DNA from: Achromobacter spanius
Lineage (GTDB): Bacteria; Pseudomonadota; Gammaproteobacteria; Burkholderiales; Burkholderiaceae_B
DNA length: 64,000 nucleotides
Assembly: GCF_002812705.1 (NCBI RefSeq)
Contig: NZ_CP025030.1
Span: forward strand, 5,952,001-6,016,000
Direction of reading: 5' to 3'
The translations under genes were made by a program, and so were the position numbers. A model generated the notes under the pieces. It was not told the origin of the DNA, searched no databases, and saw only the letters and a program-made list of their open reading frames with translations. This document shows, in pieces, positions 31,749 through 40,746 of the stretch (its first letter is position 1; each line of letters opens with the position of its first letter).

Positions 31749-32954
31749 TCAAACTTGGGTAGGCCTGCCAGGGGCGGGCTCGTCATCATCAGGGGACGCC
31801 GAATCGTGGCCAGCGCCAGGCTGCGCCGGATCCACGTCGTCCGAGGCCGAGGAAGCGGCATCGGTTTCGGGCCGAACAGGATCATCAAGGCCGAAATCGG
31901 GCTCATGCCCAGCCGCGCCAGGCGCTGCGTGATCGGTCTCGTCAATCGGGTCGGTCGGTTCCGCGTGTTTTGCGTTCTCGACACTTTCCTTTGCAGCACC
32001 GGCCTCAGTGGGGTCGGCGGCCATATCGGAAATGTCGTTGCCGGCTCTGTCGTCGGGAAAACCGGACAGGTTCGGCGTATTGGACAAGCCTTCGGCTTGC
32101 TCCCGGACGGTGGGTTCGTCGTCGGGATTCGCGCCTTCTTCTGTGCGCGAAACGACGGATTCTACGCTATCGACCGGGTCTATGGGTGCATCCTGTGCCG
32201 AAACTGACAATTCCGCAACTGGGATATCGTCATTTTCCGGCACTTGGTCCGCATTTTCGATGGCAAATTCACCCTGAGCCCCCTCGTCGCCATCGACGCC
32301 GAGCGCAGCCGAATCGCTTACCCCTTCGGAGGCAACCTCCGCGCCCGCCGATTCATCCACGGGCGTGGCGCCCTCGCCCGTCAATTGCTGCACCTCACCC
32401 AGATCCAAGCCCGCCAGCGCGGCGGCGGCATGGGCGGATTCCAGGGGCGGCAACTCATCCAGCGCTCGCAGGCCGAGATCGTCCAGGAAATGGCGCGTGG
32501 TCCCGAACAGAGCCGGACGACCCGGCGCATCGCGGTGCCCGATCACCTCGATCCAGCCTCGATCTTCCAGGGCTTTCACGATTTGCGACGACACGGTCAC
32601 GCCGCGTATGTCTTCGATATCGCCCCGGGTTACGGGTTGGCGCCAAGCCACGATGGCCAGCGTCTCCATGACGGCTCGTGAATACTTGGGCGGCTTTTCG
32701 GGACTGAGCCGCTCAAGATAGCGCTGCATATGCGGACGACTTTGAAATCGCCACCCGCTCGCCAGTTGCACAAGCTCCAGGCCGCCATCGGCCCAGTTGG
32801 CTTGCAGCGTCTCCAACAGCCCGCGCAGCTTGCTGTTGTCAAACTGCTCATCGTCCCCGAATAGCTTGCGCATATCGGACAGTTGCATCGGCTGCACCGC
32901 GCATAACAACGCGGTTTCCAGCACGAGTATTGCCTCGCTATCGTTCATCGACAT
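31749..32954 (-). CDS. scpB: segregation and condensation protein B with extended acidic tail
   Basis: Partner of ScpA and SMC in chromosome condensation. Residues 1 to about 185 contain the two winged-helix domains ([17 protein letters not shown]..., [28 protein letters not shown]). The rest, about 210 residues, is a low-complexity Asp/Glu/Ala/Pro-rich extension, doubling the usual length of about 200. scpA is not adjacent: upstream is a tRNA gene. ATG 32954 and ATG 32948 are both possible starts. Confidence 0.92.
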   Translation of the reverse strand: MSMNDSEAILVLETALLCAVQPMQLSDMRKLFGDDEQFDNSKLRGLLETLQANWADGGLELVQLASGWRFQSRPHMQRYLERLSPEKPPKYSRAVMETLAIVAWRQPVTRGDIEDIRGVTVSSQIVKALEDRGWIEVIGHRDAPGRPALFGTTRHFLDDLGLRALDELPPLESAHAAAALAGLDLGEVQQLTGEGATPVDESAGAEVASEGVSDSAALGVDGDEGAQGEFAIENADQVPENDDIPVAELSVSAQDAPIDPVDSVESVVSRTEEGANPDDEPTVREQAEGLSNTPNLSGFPDDRAGNDISDMAADPTEAGAAKESVENAKHAEPTDPIDETDHAAPGAAGHEPDFGLDDPVRPETDAASSASDDVDPAQPGAGHDSASPDDDEPAPGRPTQV

Positions 32955-32974
32955 TCAAATTCAAAAGGGCTAAC

Positions 32975-33003
32975 TTGCACCAGGTGGAAAATAAGGTTAA
33001 TAT
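32975..33003 (+). promoter_or_regulatory. sigma-70 promoter of tRNA-fMet
   Basis: TTGCAC at 32975-32980, 17-bp spacer, TATAAT-like TAATAT at 32998-33003, ending 12 bases before the tRNA start. Spacing and position are both right for a tRNA promoter. Confidence 0.75.
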
Positions 33004-33015
33004 TCTTTTCTCAGA

Positions 33016-33092
<77 letters not shown>

Positions 33093-33101
33093 AATTGATC
33101 A

Positions 33102-33130
33102 AGGCCTGGCGAATGCGCCGGGCCTTTTTC
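33102..33130 (+). terminator. rho-independent terminator of tRNA-fMet
   Basis: Stem AGGCCTGGCG / CGCCGGGCCT with loop AATG (one T-G wobble-type mismatch), followed by TTTTTC, ten bases after the tRNA. Confidence 0.88.
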
Positions 33131-33785
33131 ATTTGCGCTGAAATAATGCATTCCGCAATCCGGGCCACAATCCGGCCGCAATTTTTGCCGCAGGCAGAGA
33201 AAAGAAAAGCGCGAACGGCCTGTACAACAAAGACAAACCAGGCAATAGCGGACACCACCGGACCCACATCAACACCAACTTGCCGGTCCGCCACGCATGG
33301 AGACCCGCGATAGACGACATTGACGAGCGTAGTGTTCACAAGGTTCCTGGAGTTCTGCGTTGATTGCCATGCGCGACGCGCATACGCGGAAGCGGGCACG
33401 TCGGTCAAGATAGGGCAATGTGCCTGCCGCTTCGTATCGCGGCAAACGCCTTAAGCAAATTCTGGAAAAGCTGGCATCAATGGCCAACAAGCCTGCGGGA
33501 CACGCCGGAACCCGGCGCCTTCGTCCTGCGGCAATCAGTATCAAGGACCCGGATCATCAGGCTTGGGGCCGGGTATTGCGGCTAACCGCCCCTGCCTTCC
33601 CCCACGCTAAGACCCGCCTTGCCATGCTGCGGCCAGATCTTGACCAGACTTACGATTCTTGGATATTTTTGAAGACTACATGCTAGCGGACATTGGCTTG
33701 AACCAAACCGTCCACACATTTCCGAAATTATACCGCCATAACCCGAGCCCTCAAGAGCGGGAATCCGCATCGCGGCGTGCCGCAT
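33131..33785. other. 655-bp stretch without a recognisable gene
   Basis: Between the tRNA-fMet terminator and the 3' end of a LysR gene. Only short open frames on both strands, none with a recognisable motif or convincing ribosome site. GC content falls toward 33640-33750. It could be decayed foreign DNA, since tRNA genes are common integration points, but no integrase remnant or direct repeat of the tRNA end was seen. Confidence 0.5.
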
Positions 33786-34691
33786 TCAGGCGCCGGGCCT
33801 ATCCCAGGGTGCCGAACCCAGCCGTTCAACCAGGAAGTCCAGCATGGAACGCAGTATCAGGGGCATCTGCCGACGGGATGCGTAAACACCATAAATGCCG
33901 AGTTCCTGCGGTTTGCATTGCGGCAGAATCGCCTTCAAACGACCCGCTGCAATATATTCGGTTGCGCAATAAGTGGGCAACATTGCAATACCCGCCCCTT
34001 CCAACGCGGCGCTCAACAGCACGGACGCCTCATTGGCGCTGATATTGCCACTCACCGGCACATCCACGGGCTGGCCGTCGCGCTCGAAACGCCACAGGCT
34101 TTTGCCAAAATAAGAGTGGGTCAGGCAGTTTCGCAAAGACAGGTCTTCGATCCGCGCCGGCAGCCCTTCGCGAGACAGATATTCGGGCGATGCGCACACC
34201 ACCGACCGGCACACCGCCAGCTTGCGGGCAATCAGGTTGGGATCCAGGTCGTTCGTGATGCGCACCGCCAAATCAACTCGCTCTTCGACCAAGTTGACGG
34301 CTCGCTCGACCAACATCAGATCGACCGACGTGTCCGGGTGCAGTTTGACGTAGTCAGTCACCACCTTCGCAAGGTGACGCGAACCAAAAGACATGCTGGT
34401 GGTAACCCGCAACAGCCCACGCGGTGTGTCTTCGGGGGTGGAAACCGCACTGCGCAGATCACCCACCATATCCAGCATTTGCCGGCAGCGCGGCAGCGTC
34501 TCTGCCCCCGCAGGCGTGAGGCTCAAACGGCGCGTCGTGCGATGCAGCAAGCGCACCCCGACCCACTGCTCCATTTCCGCCAGATAGCGCGACACCATTG
34601 CGCGCGACATATCCAAATGAATTGCCGCTGCCGACAAACTCCCCCGGTCAGCAACCTCCACGAACACCTGCATCGCCTTCAAACGATCCAT
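33786..34691 (-). CDS. LysR-family transcriptional regulator
   Basis: 301 residues with the AaeR/DmlR-type N-terminus MDRLKAMQVFVEVADRGSLSAAA and recognition helix SRAMVSRYLAEMEQWVGVRLLHRTTRRLSLT. The effector domain is ordinary. No divergent partner gene is adjacent, which is unusual for the family: upstream on the same strand lies the GTPase gene, downstream an empty stretch. Target unknown. Confidence 0.88.
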   Translation of the reverse strand: MDRLKAMQVFVEVADRGSLSAAAIHLDMSRAMVSRYLAEMEQWVGVRLLHRTTRRLSLTPAGAETLPRCRQMLDMVGDLRSAVSTPEDTPRGLLRVTTSMSFGSRHLAKVVTDYVKLHPDTSVDLMLVERAVNLVEERVDLAVRITNDLDPNLIARKLAVCRSVVCASPEYLSREGLPARIEDLSLRNCLTHSYFGKSLWRFERDGQPVDVPVSGNISANEASVLLSAALEGAGIAMLPTYCATEYIAAGRLKAILPQCKPQELGIYGVYASRRQMPLILRSMLDFLVERLGSAPWDRPGA

Positions 34692-34805
34692 GATTGTCTC
34701 GGTTCTTGCATCAGACCGTACCGGTTATACCGTATTTCTGTGCAACATCCGCGCCCAAATGGCGACATTTTGAGCACCGGGGCGCGCAGCGGGATCAGGC
34801 TCAGC

Positions 34806-35837
34806 TCAATCCGGCAACTGCCCCAGCGCGGCACTCACCGCCCCGCGAACCTCATCAATATCCAGGCCACGCACGATATAGACCAGACTCGAGGCTCGGC
34901 CATCGCTTGGCCATTGCGCCAGCATCCGCAAGGGATACAGCTCGCCATGCACGCCGTGCACCTCACAAGGCAGCGTTTCCCCTTCAAAACAAACCAAGCC
35001 CTTCATCCGCAGAATGGCCTGACCAAAGCGCTCCTGTATCAGAGAAACGCCCGCAAGGAACGCCGCCCGCCCCACCGGGACAGACAGGACCACTGAAAAA
35101 CTACTCACGTCCGCATGCCGACCGGACGCGGGTCGCGAAAAAGCCTGCAACCAGTTCGACAGCGCAACACCATCGCGCCGCATGCGTGTGTCCGGCCCCT
35201 CGCGCAGAACGCCGGCCAAGGGCGAGTCCTGACGCTGCACGCAGCGTTGCGCACCCGGGTTGATCGCAACGACCGCCTGCTCGACTCGTCGCAATTGCGC
35301 GGCGTCCGCCAAGTCTGATTTGCTCAACACGACAGTATCGGCCAGGGCCAATTGCCGCGCCGCCTCGGGCTGGGTCGCCAATTGCATTTCGCCGTGGCGC
35401 ACATCCACCAGCACGATCGCGCCGCGATACACATAGCGCTCGGAGAGGAACCTATCGTGCTTGAGCATGAAAAGCGTTGAGGCAGGATCCGCCAGCCCGC
35501 TGGTTTCAATGATCACGTGGCGAAACGGCTTGATCCGGCGGCTGACCGCCAGCATGAAGAGCTCGCGCAGGGTGTCGACCACCGCGCCACTGACCACGCA
35601 GCACAGGCAGCCGCCCTCGATGAGCACGACATTAGCGGGCGCCAATCTGACCAGATGATGGTCCACACCAATGTCGCCATACTCGTTAACGACAACGACA
35701 GCATCCGAATAAGCTGGCTCGTGCAGCAAGCGGTTGAGCAGCGAGGTCTTGCCGCTACCCAGAAAACCCGAGAGCACTGTCACGCCGATGCGCTTGTCTT
35801 CTTTCTGCTCGCCCTCTTTCAGCCCATCGTCTTCCAT
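34806..35837 (-). CDS. G3E-family (CobW/COG0523) GTPase, putative metallochaperone
   Basis: GTPase of the group that inserts or delivers metals (zinc, cobalt, nickel) to client proteins. P-loop GFLGSGKTSLL is at residues 24-34, the metal-binding GCLCC at 76-80, and the guanine-specificity SKSDL follows; the CobW C-terminal domain ends the protein. About 343 residues from ATG 35837; the longer frame would start inside the tRNA-Asn terminator and is rejected. No nitrile hydratase, cobalamin or Zur-regulated genes adjoin it, so the client is unknown. Confidence 0.87.
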   Translation of the reverse strand: MEDDGLKEGEQKEDKRIGVTVLSGFLGSGKTSLLNRLLHEPAYSDAVVVVNEYGDIGVDHHLVRLAPANVVLIEGGCLCCVVSGAVVDTLRELFMLAVSRRIKPFRHVIIETSGLADPASTLFMLKHDRFLSERYVYRGAIVLVDVRHGEMQLATQPEAARQLALADTVVLSKSDLADAAQLRRVEQAVVAINPGAQRCVQRQDSPLAGVLREGPDTRMRRDGVALSNWLQAFSRPASGRHADVSSFSVVLSVPVGRAAFLAGVSLIQERFGQAILRMKGLVCFEGETLPCEVHGVHGELYPLRMLAQWPSDGRASSLVYIVRGLDIDEVRGAVSAALGQLPD

Positions 35838-35867
35838 CACTCGCCCCGAAAGAACCAAAAAGAAGAG

Positions 35868-35907
35868 AAAAACAAAAAGGGCCACCCGCTTTCGCGAGTG
35901 GCCCTTC
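35868..35907 (-). terminator. rho-independent terminator of tRNA-Asn
   Basis: Stem AAGGGCCAC / GTGGCCCTT with an inner GC pair set; the A-rich plus strand at 35860-35878 forms the U tract on the minus strand. It lies between tRNA-Asn and the downstream GTPase gene. Confidence 0.82.
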
Positions 35908-35974
35908 TGTTCGGCTTGGGTCCGTGAGCTTTAGCATCTTTCCTGGCTACAGCTTGTTGACCTAGAATTTCTTT

Positions 35975-36050
35975 TGGCTCCCCGAGCTGGGCTCGAACCA
36001 GCGACCTGCGGATTAACAGTCCGTCGCTCTACCGACTGAGCTATCGGGGA
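35975..36050 (-). tRNA. tRNA-Asn (GTT)
   Basis: 76-base cloverleaf with encoded CCA. Acceptor TCCCCGA / TCGGGGA, anticodon loop CTGTTAA giving anticodon GTT. The T loop has GGTTCGAGCC. Confidence 0.95.
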
Positions 36051-36065
36051 TCTGCCAAGAACGCA

Positions 36066-36094
36066 ATTATGACCTAAATTTTTGGCGCATGCAA
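36066..36094 (-). promoter_or_regulatory. sigma-70 promoter of tRNA-Asn
   Basis: On the minus strand TTGCAT (36094-36089), 17-bp spacer, CATAAT (36071-36066), ending 15 bases before the tRNA. Same architecture as the tRNA-fMet promoter. Confidence 0.65.
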
Positions 36095-36149
36095 ATCTCG
36101 ATTTTTTTGAGGATTTTTGGGCCGATCGTTTCCCATCGCCAAAAAACTC

Positions 36150-36158
36150 TGATATGAT
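36150..36158 (+). promoter_or_regulatory. extended -10 candidate upstream of tRNA-Thr
   Basis: TGATATGAT (TG plus TATGAT) about 127 bases before the tRNA, without a convincing -35 box. It is the best match in the spacer, but the leader would be long. Confidence 0.3.
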
Positions 36159-36284
36159 TTCGGTCTTTCCAGATCAGGCCCCATAAACAGGGCGAAAAAC
36201 TGGGAAGAACAAAGATGTTTTGCTTAACCTTTGGCGCCGGTGAAATCCTGATTTCAGCACGCAAAAATTGAAGCAAATGGTCTT

Positions 36285-36360
36285 GCCGGCATAGCTCAGT
36301 TGGTAGAGCAGCGCATTCGTAATGCGAAGGTCGTAGGTTCGACTCCTATTGCCGGCACCA
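36285..36360 (+). tRNA. tRNA-Thr (CGT)
   Basis: 76-base cloverleaf with encoded CCA. Acceptor GCCGGCA / TGCCGGC, anticodon loop TTCGTAA giving anticodon CGT, reading ACG. Confidence 0.95.
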
Positions 36361-36365
36361 AATTC

Positions 36366-36396
36366 TAAAAGCAGCCCTCTCGGGCTGCTTTTTTCA
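36366..36396 (+). terminator. rho-independent terminator of tRNA-Thr
   Basis: Stem AAAGCAGCCC / GGGCTGCTTT with loop TCTC and a T run, a few bases after the tRNA. Confidence 0.9.
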
Positions 36397-36499
36397 TTTC
36401 CGCGCCAGAACATTCCCTGCACCCTGGCCAGCTTGGGAACTCCACCCGCCCACCGCGCATCCAACTTGCTGGATTCCATTCAGCCAAGCGAAGACCACC

Positions 36500-37159
36500 A
36501 TGCGCATCCTCCTCGTTGAAGACGACCTCATGATCGGTGAAAGCGTGCTGGATTGCCTGCGCGCGGAACACTATGCCGTTGATTGGGTCAGGGACGGCAA
36601 CGCCGCCGAACTGGCGCTGCGCACCGATACGTATGACCTCATCCTGCTGGACCTGGGCCTGCCCAAGCGCGACGGCCTGGCCTTGCTGCGCGACCTGCGC
36701 ACTCGCAAAGACCGCACGCCGGTGCTGATCGCCACAGCCCGTGATGCCGTCAGCGACCGTATTGCAGGGCTGGATGCCGGCGCGGATGACTACATCGTCA
36801 AGCCCTACGATGTGGATGAATTGCTGGCGCGCATGCGTGCCCTGATCCGCCGCAGCGCCGGCCGCGCCGAGCCTGTGTTCGAGCATGACGGCATCACCAT
36901 CGACCCGCAGGCGCACGCCGCGATGGTGGATGGCACGCCCGTGGCGCTGACGGCCCGCGAGTGGGCCGTGCTGGAGCCGCTGATCTCGCGCCCCGGCATG
37001 ATCTTTTCGCGCGCGCAACTGGAAGAAAAACTCTACAGCTGGAAAGAGAGCGTCAGCAGCAACGCGGTTGAGGTTTATATTCATGGCCTGCGCAAAAAAC
37101 TCGGTCCGGACTTGATTCAGAACGTCAGAGGCGTCGGCTATGTCATTCCCAAAGCATGA
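36500..37159 (+). CDS. OmpR/PhoB-family response regulator (QseB/BasR-like)
   Basis: Receiver domain (residues 1-115) with acidic pair D8-D9, phosphoacceptor Asp51 in LILLDLGLP and the conserved Lys in IVKPYD, then a winged-helix DNA-binding domain (residues about 125-219, EVYIHGLRKKLG...GVGYVIPK). 219 residues. Overlaps the kinase gene by four bases (ATGA), so the pair is co-translated. Target genes probably include the envelope protease gene downstream; that is inference from position. Confidence 0.93.
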   Translation: MRILLVEDDLMIGESVLDCLRAEHYAVDWVRDGNAAELALRTDTYDLILLDLGLPKRDGLALLRDLRTRKDRTPVLIATARDAVSDRIAGLDAGADDYIVKPYDVDELLARMRALIRRSAGRAEPVFEHDGITIDPQAHAAMVDGTPVALTAREWAVLEPLISRPGMIFSRAQLEEKLYSWKESVSSNAVEVYIHGLRKKLGPDLIQNVRGVGYVIPKA

Positions 37160-38490
37160 GCATCAGGCTTAGCAGTTCACTACGCGCCCGCCTGCTTTTC
37201 TTTCTACTGGCCGCCATCGTGGTCGGCGCGCTGGCGCAGGGCGCGATCGCCTATCGCAGCACACTGGCCCAGGCCGACGACATTTTCGATTCGCTGCTGC
37301 AACGCACCGCGCTATCTCTGGGTACGGGCGACGGCCTGCTCAGCACCGGCCCCACGCAAAGCCGGGGCGCTGCAACCCCCATGGCCGATGACCTGATCAT
37401 CCAGATCTGGACACCGGACGGCTTGCGCGTCTTCAATTCCCGTTCTCGCCGCCCCCTGCCCGACCAGATCGTGCTGGGCTTTTCCGATGCGCGAATGGAA
37501 GGCACCACGTATCGCGTGTATGCGCTGGCCACCCCCTTCCAGGTGATTCAGGTGGCGCAAGACATGGCCGTGCGCAAGCACATGGCACGCGAACTCGCGC
37601 TGCGCACCATCGCCCCCATCGCGGCGGCGTCGCCGTTGCTGATGCTGATTGTGTGGTGCGTGGTCAGTTGGTCCCTGCGGCCGGTCAAGCGTGCGCGCGC
37701 GCAGGTGGCGGCACGCCAGCCCGAAGACCTGTCGCCCGTCAATGTGCAAGGGCTGCCCGACGAGATCCGCCCCCTGATCCTGGAACTGAACCTGTTGTTG
37801 GAGCGGATGCGCGGCGCCTTCGCTCAACAGAAACAGTTTGTGGGCGACGCGGCGCACGAACTGCGCTCACCGCTGGCCGCGCTGCGACTGCAATTGCAGG
37901 CGCTGCAACGTGCGGGCGACCCGGAAACCCGCCTCGTGGCGGAACAGCGGCTGGCGGCGGGCATTGACCGCGCCACCCGGCTGGTCGAGCAATTGCTATC
38001 CATGGCCCGCCACGAGAGCGCGGCTGAACAGACGCCGGCCGGCCCCGTGGACCTGGCCGATGTGCTACGCCAGGCCCTGTCCGAGACCTTGACGCAGGCC
38101 AATGCCAAGTCCATCGCCGTCGACCTGGAAGGTGCGCTTGACGCTCGCGTGCAAGGTCACCGTGACGCGCTGGTCTTGTTGGCCCGCAACCTGTTGGACA
38201 ACGCCATCAAGCACTCGCCTACCGGCGGGCGCATCCGGCTGCGCCTGGAAACGTCGCCGGACACAGCGGCTTTCATCATTGATGACGAAGGCCCCGGCAT
38301 CCCGCGCGCCGAACGCGAGCGCGTGTTTGACCGCTTCTATCGTGCCGAGGGCAACACGCAGCACGGCAGCGGACTGGGGTTGTCGATTGTGCGTGCCATC
38401 GCCGACCAGCATCACGCCGAGATTTTCCTTGACGATGCGCCCGGCGGCCAAGGGCTGCGCGCCCGCGTGGAATTTCCGCTGTCGCGTTGA
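37156..38490 (+). CDS. sensor histidine kinase
   Basis: Inner-membrane kinase of 444 residues. Membrane helices at about 12-33 and 153-173 flank a roughly 120-residue periplasmic sensor; a HAMP-like linker follows. Dimerisation/phosphoacceptor His234 is in DAAHELRSPLAALR, and the ATPase domain has NLLDNAIKHSP (N box), DDEGPGIP (G1) and GSGLGLSIV (G2). It closely resembles QseC/PmrB-type kinases. Partner of the overlapping response regulator. Confidence 0.92.
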   Translation: MSIRLSSSLRARLLFFLLAAIVVGALAQGAIAYRSTLAQADDIFDSLLQRTALSLGTGDGLLSTGPTQSRGAATPMADDLIIQIWTPDGLRVFNSRSRRPLPDQIVLGFSDARMEGTTYRVYALATPFQVIQVAQDMAVRKHMARELALRTIAPIAAASPLLMLIVWCVVSWSLRPVKRARAQVAARQPEDLSPVNVQGLPDEIRPLILELNLLLERMRGAFAQQKQFVGDAAHELRSPLAALRLQLQALQRAGDPETRLVAEQRLAAGIDRATRLVEQLLSMARHESAAEQTPAGPVDLADVLRQALSETLTQANAKSIAVDLEGALDARVQGHRDALVLLARNLLDNAIKHSPTGGRIRLRLETSPDTAAFIIDDEGPGIPRAERERVFDRFYRAEGNTQHGSGLGLSIVRAIADQHHAEIFLDDAPGGQGLRARVEFPLSR

Positions 38491-38589
38491 GAACGACGAA
38501 ATAGCGACAGGACCACGCGATTTAAGATTCCCCTAAGTGTCAGGCCCGAAGATAGCGCCATGTCCTCAAACATGAACGCAGGAGCCGAC

Positions 38590-40032
38590 ATGAAGACCTC
38601 GCAACTGAAACCCTCGCGCCTGATGCTGGCGCTGCTGGCCGCTGGCGCCATTGGCGGCGCTGGCGCAACCGCCGTGATGGGCGGCGTGTCGATGGCGGCC
38701 AACGCGCCGACCGCGATCGCTGCCCCGCAGTCCATCAATACCTCCAGCCCGCCCAACTTCGCGCAGATTACCCGCGATTTTGGACCGGCCGTCGTCAACA
38801 TCAGCGTCAGCGGCACCCGCAAGGTGTCGGCCAATGATGATGACCCCTTCGCCCAGTTCTTCGGCCAGATTCCTGGCGCGCGCGGCGGCATGCCGTCGCG
38901 TGAAGTGCCGATGCGCGGCGAAGGCTCGGGCTTCATCATCAGCAATGACGGCATCATCCTCACCAACGCGCACGTCGTGCAGGATGCAAAGGAAGTCACC
39001 GTAAAGCTGACCGACCGCCGCGAATACAAGGCGAAAGTGCTGGGCGCCGACCCCCAGACCGACGTGGCCGTGCTCAAGATCGACGCCAAGAACCTGCCGG
39101 TGGTCAAGGTGGGCGACGTCAATCAATTGCAGGTAGGTGAATGGGTGCTGGCCATCGGCTCGCCTTATGGCCTGGAGAACACCGCCACCGCGGGCATCGT
39201 CAGCGCCAAGGGCCGTTCGCTGCCGGACGACACCTCGGTGCCCTTCATCCAGACGGACGTGGCGGTCAACCCGGGCAACTCGGGTGGCCCGCTGTTCAAC
39301 GACCGCGGCGAAGTCGTGGGCATCAATTCGCAGATCTACAGCCGCACCGGCGGCTTCCAGGGCCTGTCGTTCTCGATTCCCATCGACGTGGCCTACAAGA
39401 TCAAGGACCAGATCCTGGAGCACGGCAAGGTGCAGCATGCGCGCCTGGGCGTGACGGTGCAGGAAGTAAATCAGGATCTCGCCAATTCGTTCAAGCTGGA
39501 TTCGCCGTCCGGCGCGCTGGTGTCCAGCGTGGAGAAAGGCAGCGCCGCCGCCAAGGCCGGCTTGCAGCCCGGCGACGTGGTCAGGCAGATCAACGGCAAG
39601 ACCATCGTGTCCTCTGGCGACCTGGCATCGATGATCACGTTGGCGTCGCCCGGCGAAAAGATCAAGCTGGACATCTGGCGCGCCGGCGCCCCGAAGGAAC
39701 TCGTCGCCACGCTGGGCGGCATACCCAAGGACAAGACGCAGACGGCATCCGGCGATCAGGAAGTGCAACGCGGCCAACTGGGCTTGGCGCTGCGCCCCCT
39801 GAGCCCGCAGGAACAGCAGGCGTCAGGCACCGAAGGATTGCTGATCGAGCGCTCCGCCGGGCCGGCCGCCAAGGCGGGCATTGAACCGGGTGATGTGCTG
39901 CTGTCGCTCAATGGCGTGCCGGTGCACAACATCGGGCAAGTGAAGGAAGCGCTGTCCAAGGCAGGCAAGACCGTTGCCCTGCTGGTACAGCGCGGCGAAG
40001 ACAAGATCTTCGTGCCGGTGCAGATCGGCTAA
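38590..40032 (+). CDS. mucD: periplasmic serine protease, DegP/MucD type
   Basis: HtrA-family protease-chaperone acting on misfolded envelope proteins. ATG 38590 has AGGAG six bases upstream and starts a signal-like N-terminus (basic MKTSQLKPSR, then a hydrophobic stretch). The trypsin-like domain has the triad His128 (TNAHVV), Asp158 (TDVAVLKI) and Ser231 (GNSGGPLF); two PDZ domains occupy about residues 275-365 and 395-480. 480 residues. It follows the two-component pair by about 100 bp, the usual kinase-regulator-protease arrangement of envelope stress loci. Confidence 0.92.
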   Translation: MKTSQLKPSRLMLALLAAGAIGGAGATAVMGGVSMAANAPTAIAAPQSINTSSPPNFAQITRDFGPAVVNISVSGTRKVSANDDDPFAQFFGQIPGARGGMPSREVPMRGEGSGFIISNDGIILTNAHVVQDAKEVTVKLTDRREYKAKVLGADPQTDVAVLKIDAKNLPVVKVGDVNQLQVGEWVLAIGSPYGLENTATAGIVSAKGRSLPDDTSVPFIQTDVAVNPGNSGGPLFNDRGEVVGINSQIYSRTGGFQGLSFSIPIDVAYKIKDQILEHGKVQHARLGVTVQEVNQDLANSFKLDSPSGALVSSVEKGSAAAKAGLQPGDVVRQINGKTIVSSGDLASMITLASPGEKIKLDIWRAGAPKELVATLGGIPKDKTQTASGDQEVQRGQLGLALRPLSPQEQQASGTEGLLIERSAGPAAKAGIEPGDVLLSLNGVPVHNIGQVKEALSKAGKTVALLVQRGEDKIFVPVQIG

Positions 40033-40055
40033 GCCTTCCTGCCGGCTTCCCGGGT

Positions 40056-40700
40056 TTACTCCGCGTCGGGCTGCTTGCCCGGCGCGGCGTCTGCGAAGGC
40101 CGGCAATTCGCGGCAGGCGGCATCGATGCGCATCACGTTCGGCATGGCCGACAGGTCGCAGTCGAAACGCTGGGCATTGGCCACCTGCGGCACCAGGCAA
40201 AGGTCGGCGATGGTCGGCGTGTCGCCGTGGCAAAAGCGGCCCGTGGCACTGGAACGCGCCAACTGCGCTTCCAGGGCTTCCAGGCCTTGTTCCACCCAGT
40301 GCTTGTACCAAGCCGTCTTCGCGGCTTCGTCCACGCCCAGCGTGTGCTTCAGATACTTCAGCACGCGCAGGTTGTTCAAGGGATGCGTGTCGCACGCAAT
40401 GCCCAGAGCCAGGTCGCGCACCCGCGCGCGGCCAATCGCATCGGACGGCAACAGCGGCGTCTGGGGATGCGTTTCTTCCAGGTATTCGATGATGGCAAGC
40501 GATTGGCCGATGACGGCCTCGCCATCGATCAGGGTCGGCACCAGCGCGGTCGGATTCAGCTTGCGGTATCCGTCCGACAACTGTTGGCCGCCATCCTTCA
40601 GCAGATGCACGGGCAGGTATTCATACGTCAGCCCTTTCAGGTTCAGGGCGATGCGCACGCGGTACGCAGCCGAGCTGCGGAAATAGCTGTACAACTGCAT
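40056..40700 (-). CDS. maiA: maleylacetoacetate isomerase (zeta-class glutathione transferase)
   Basis: Glutathione-dependent cis-trans isomerisation of maleylacetoacetate or maleylpyruvate to the fumaryl form in tyrosine or gentisate breakdown. The zeta-class active site reads SYFRSSAAYRVRIALNLKG near the N-terminus, with the glutathione-site NPTALVPTL and QSLAIIEYLEE. 214 residues from ATG 40700. Downstream of ispH on the same strand, 46 bp away; fahA and hmgA are not in the window, so the pathway is inferred. Confidence 0.88.
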   Translation of the reverse strand: MQLYSYFRSSAAYRVRIALNLKGLTYEYLPVHLLKDGGQQLSDGYRKLNPTALVPTLIDGEAVIGQSLAIIEYLEETHPQTPLLPSDAIGRARVRDLALGIACDTHPLNNLRVLKYLKHTLGVDEAAKTAWYKHWVEQGLEALEAQLARSSATGRFCHGDTPTIADLCLVPQVANAQRFDCDLSAMPNVMRIDAACRELPAFADAAPGKQPDAE

Positions 40701-40746
40701 GAAGTCTCCTTGATGTTTTCCGGCGCCGCGCACAAGCGGCGCCTGC

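Noticed and set aside
36174..36479. Minus-strand frame containing RSRTYDLRITNALLYQLSYAG
   Set aside because: It is the antisense translation of tRNA-Thr, another familiar artefact.
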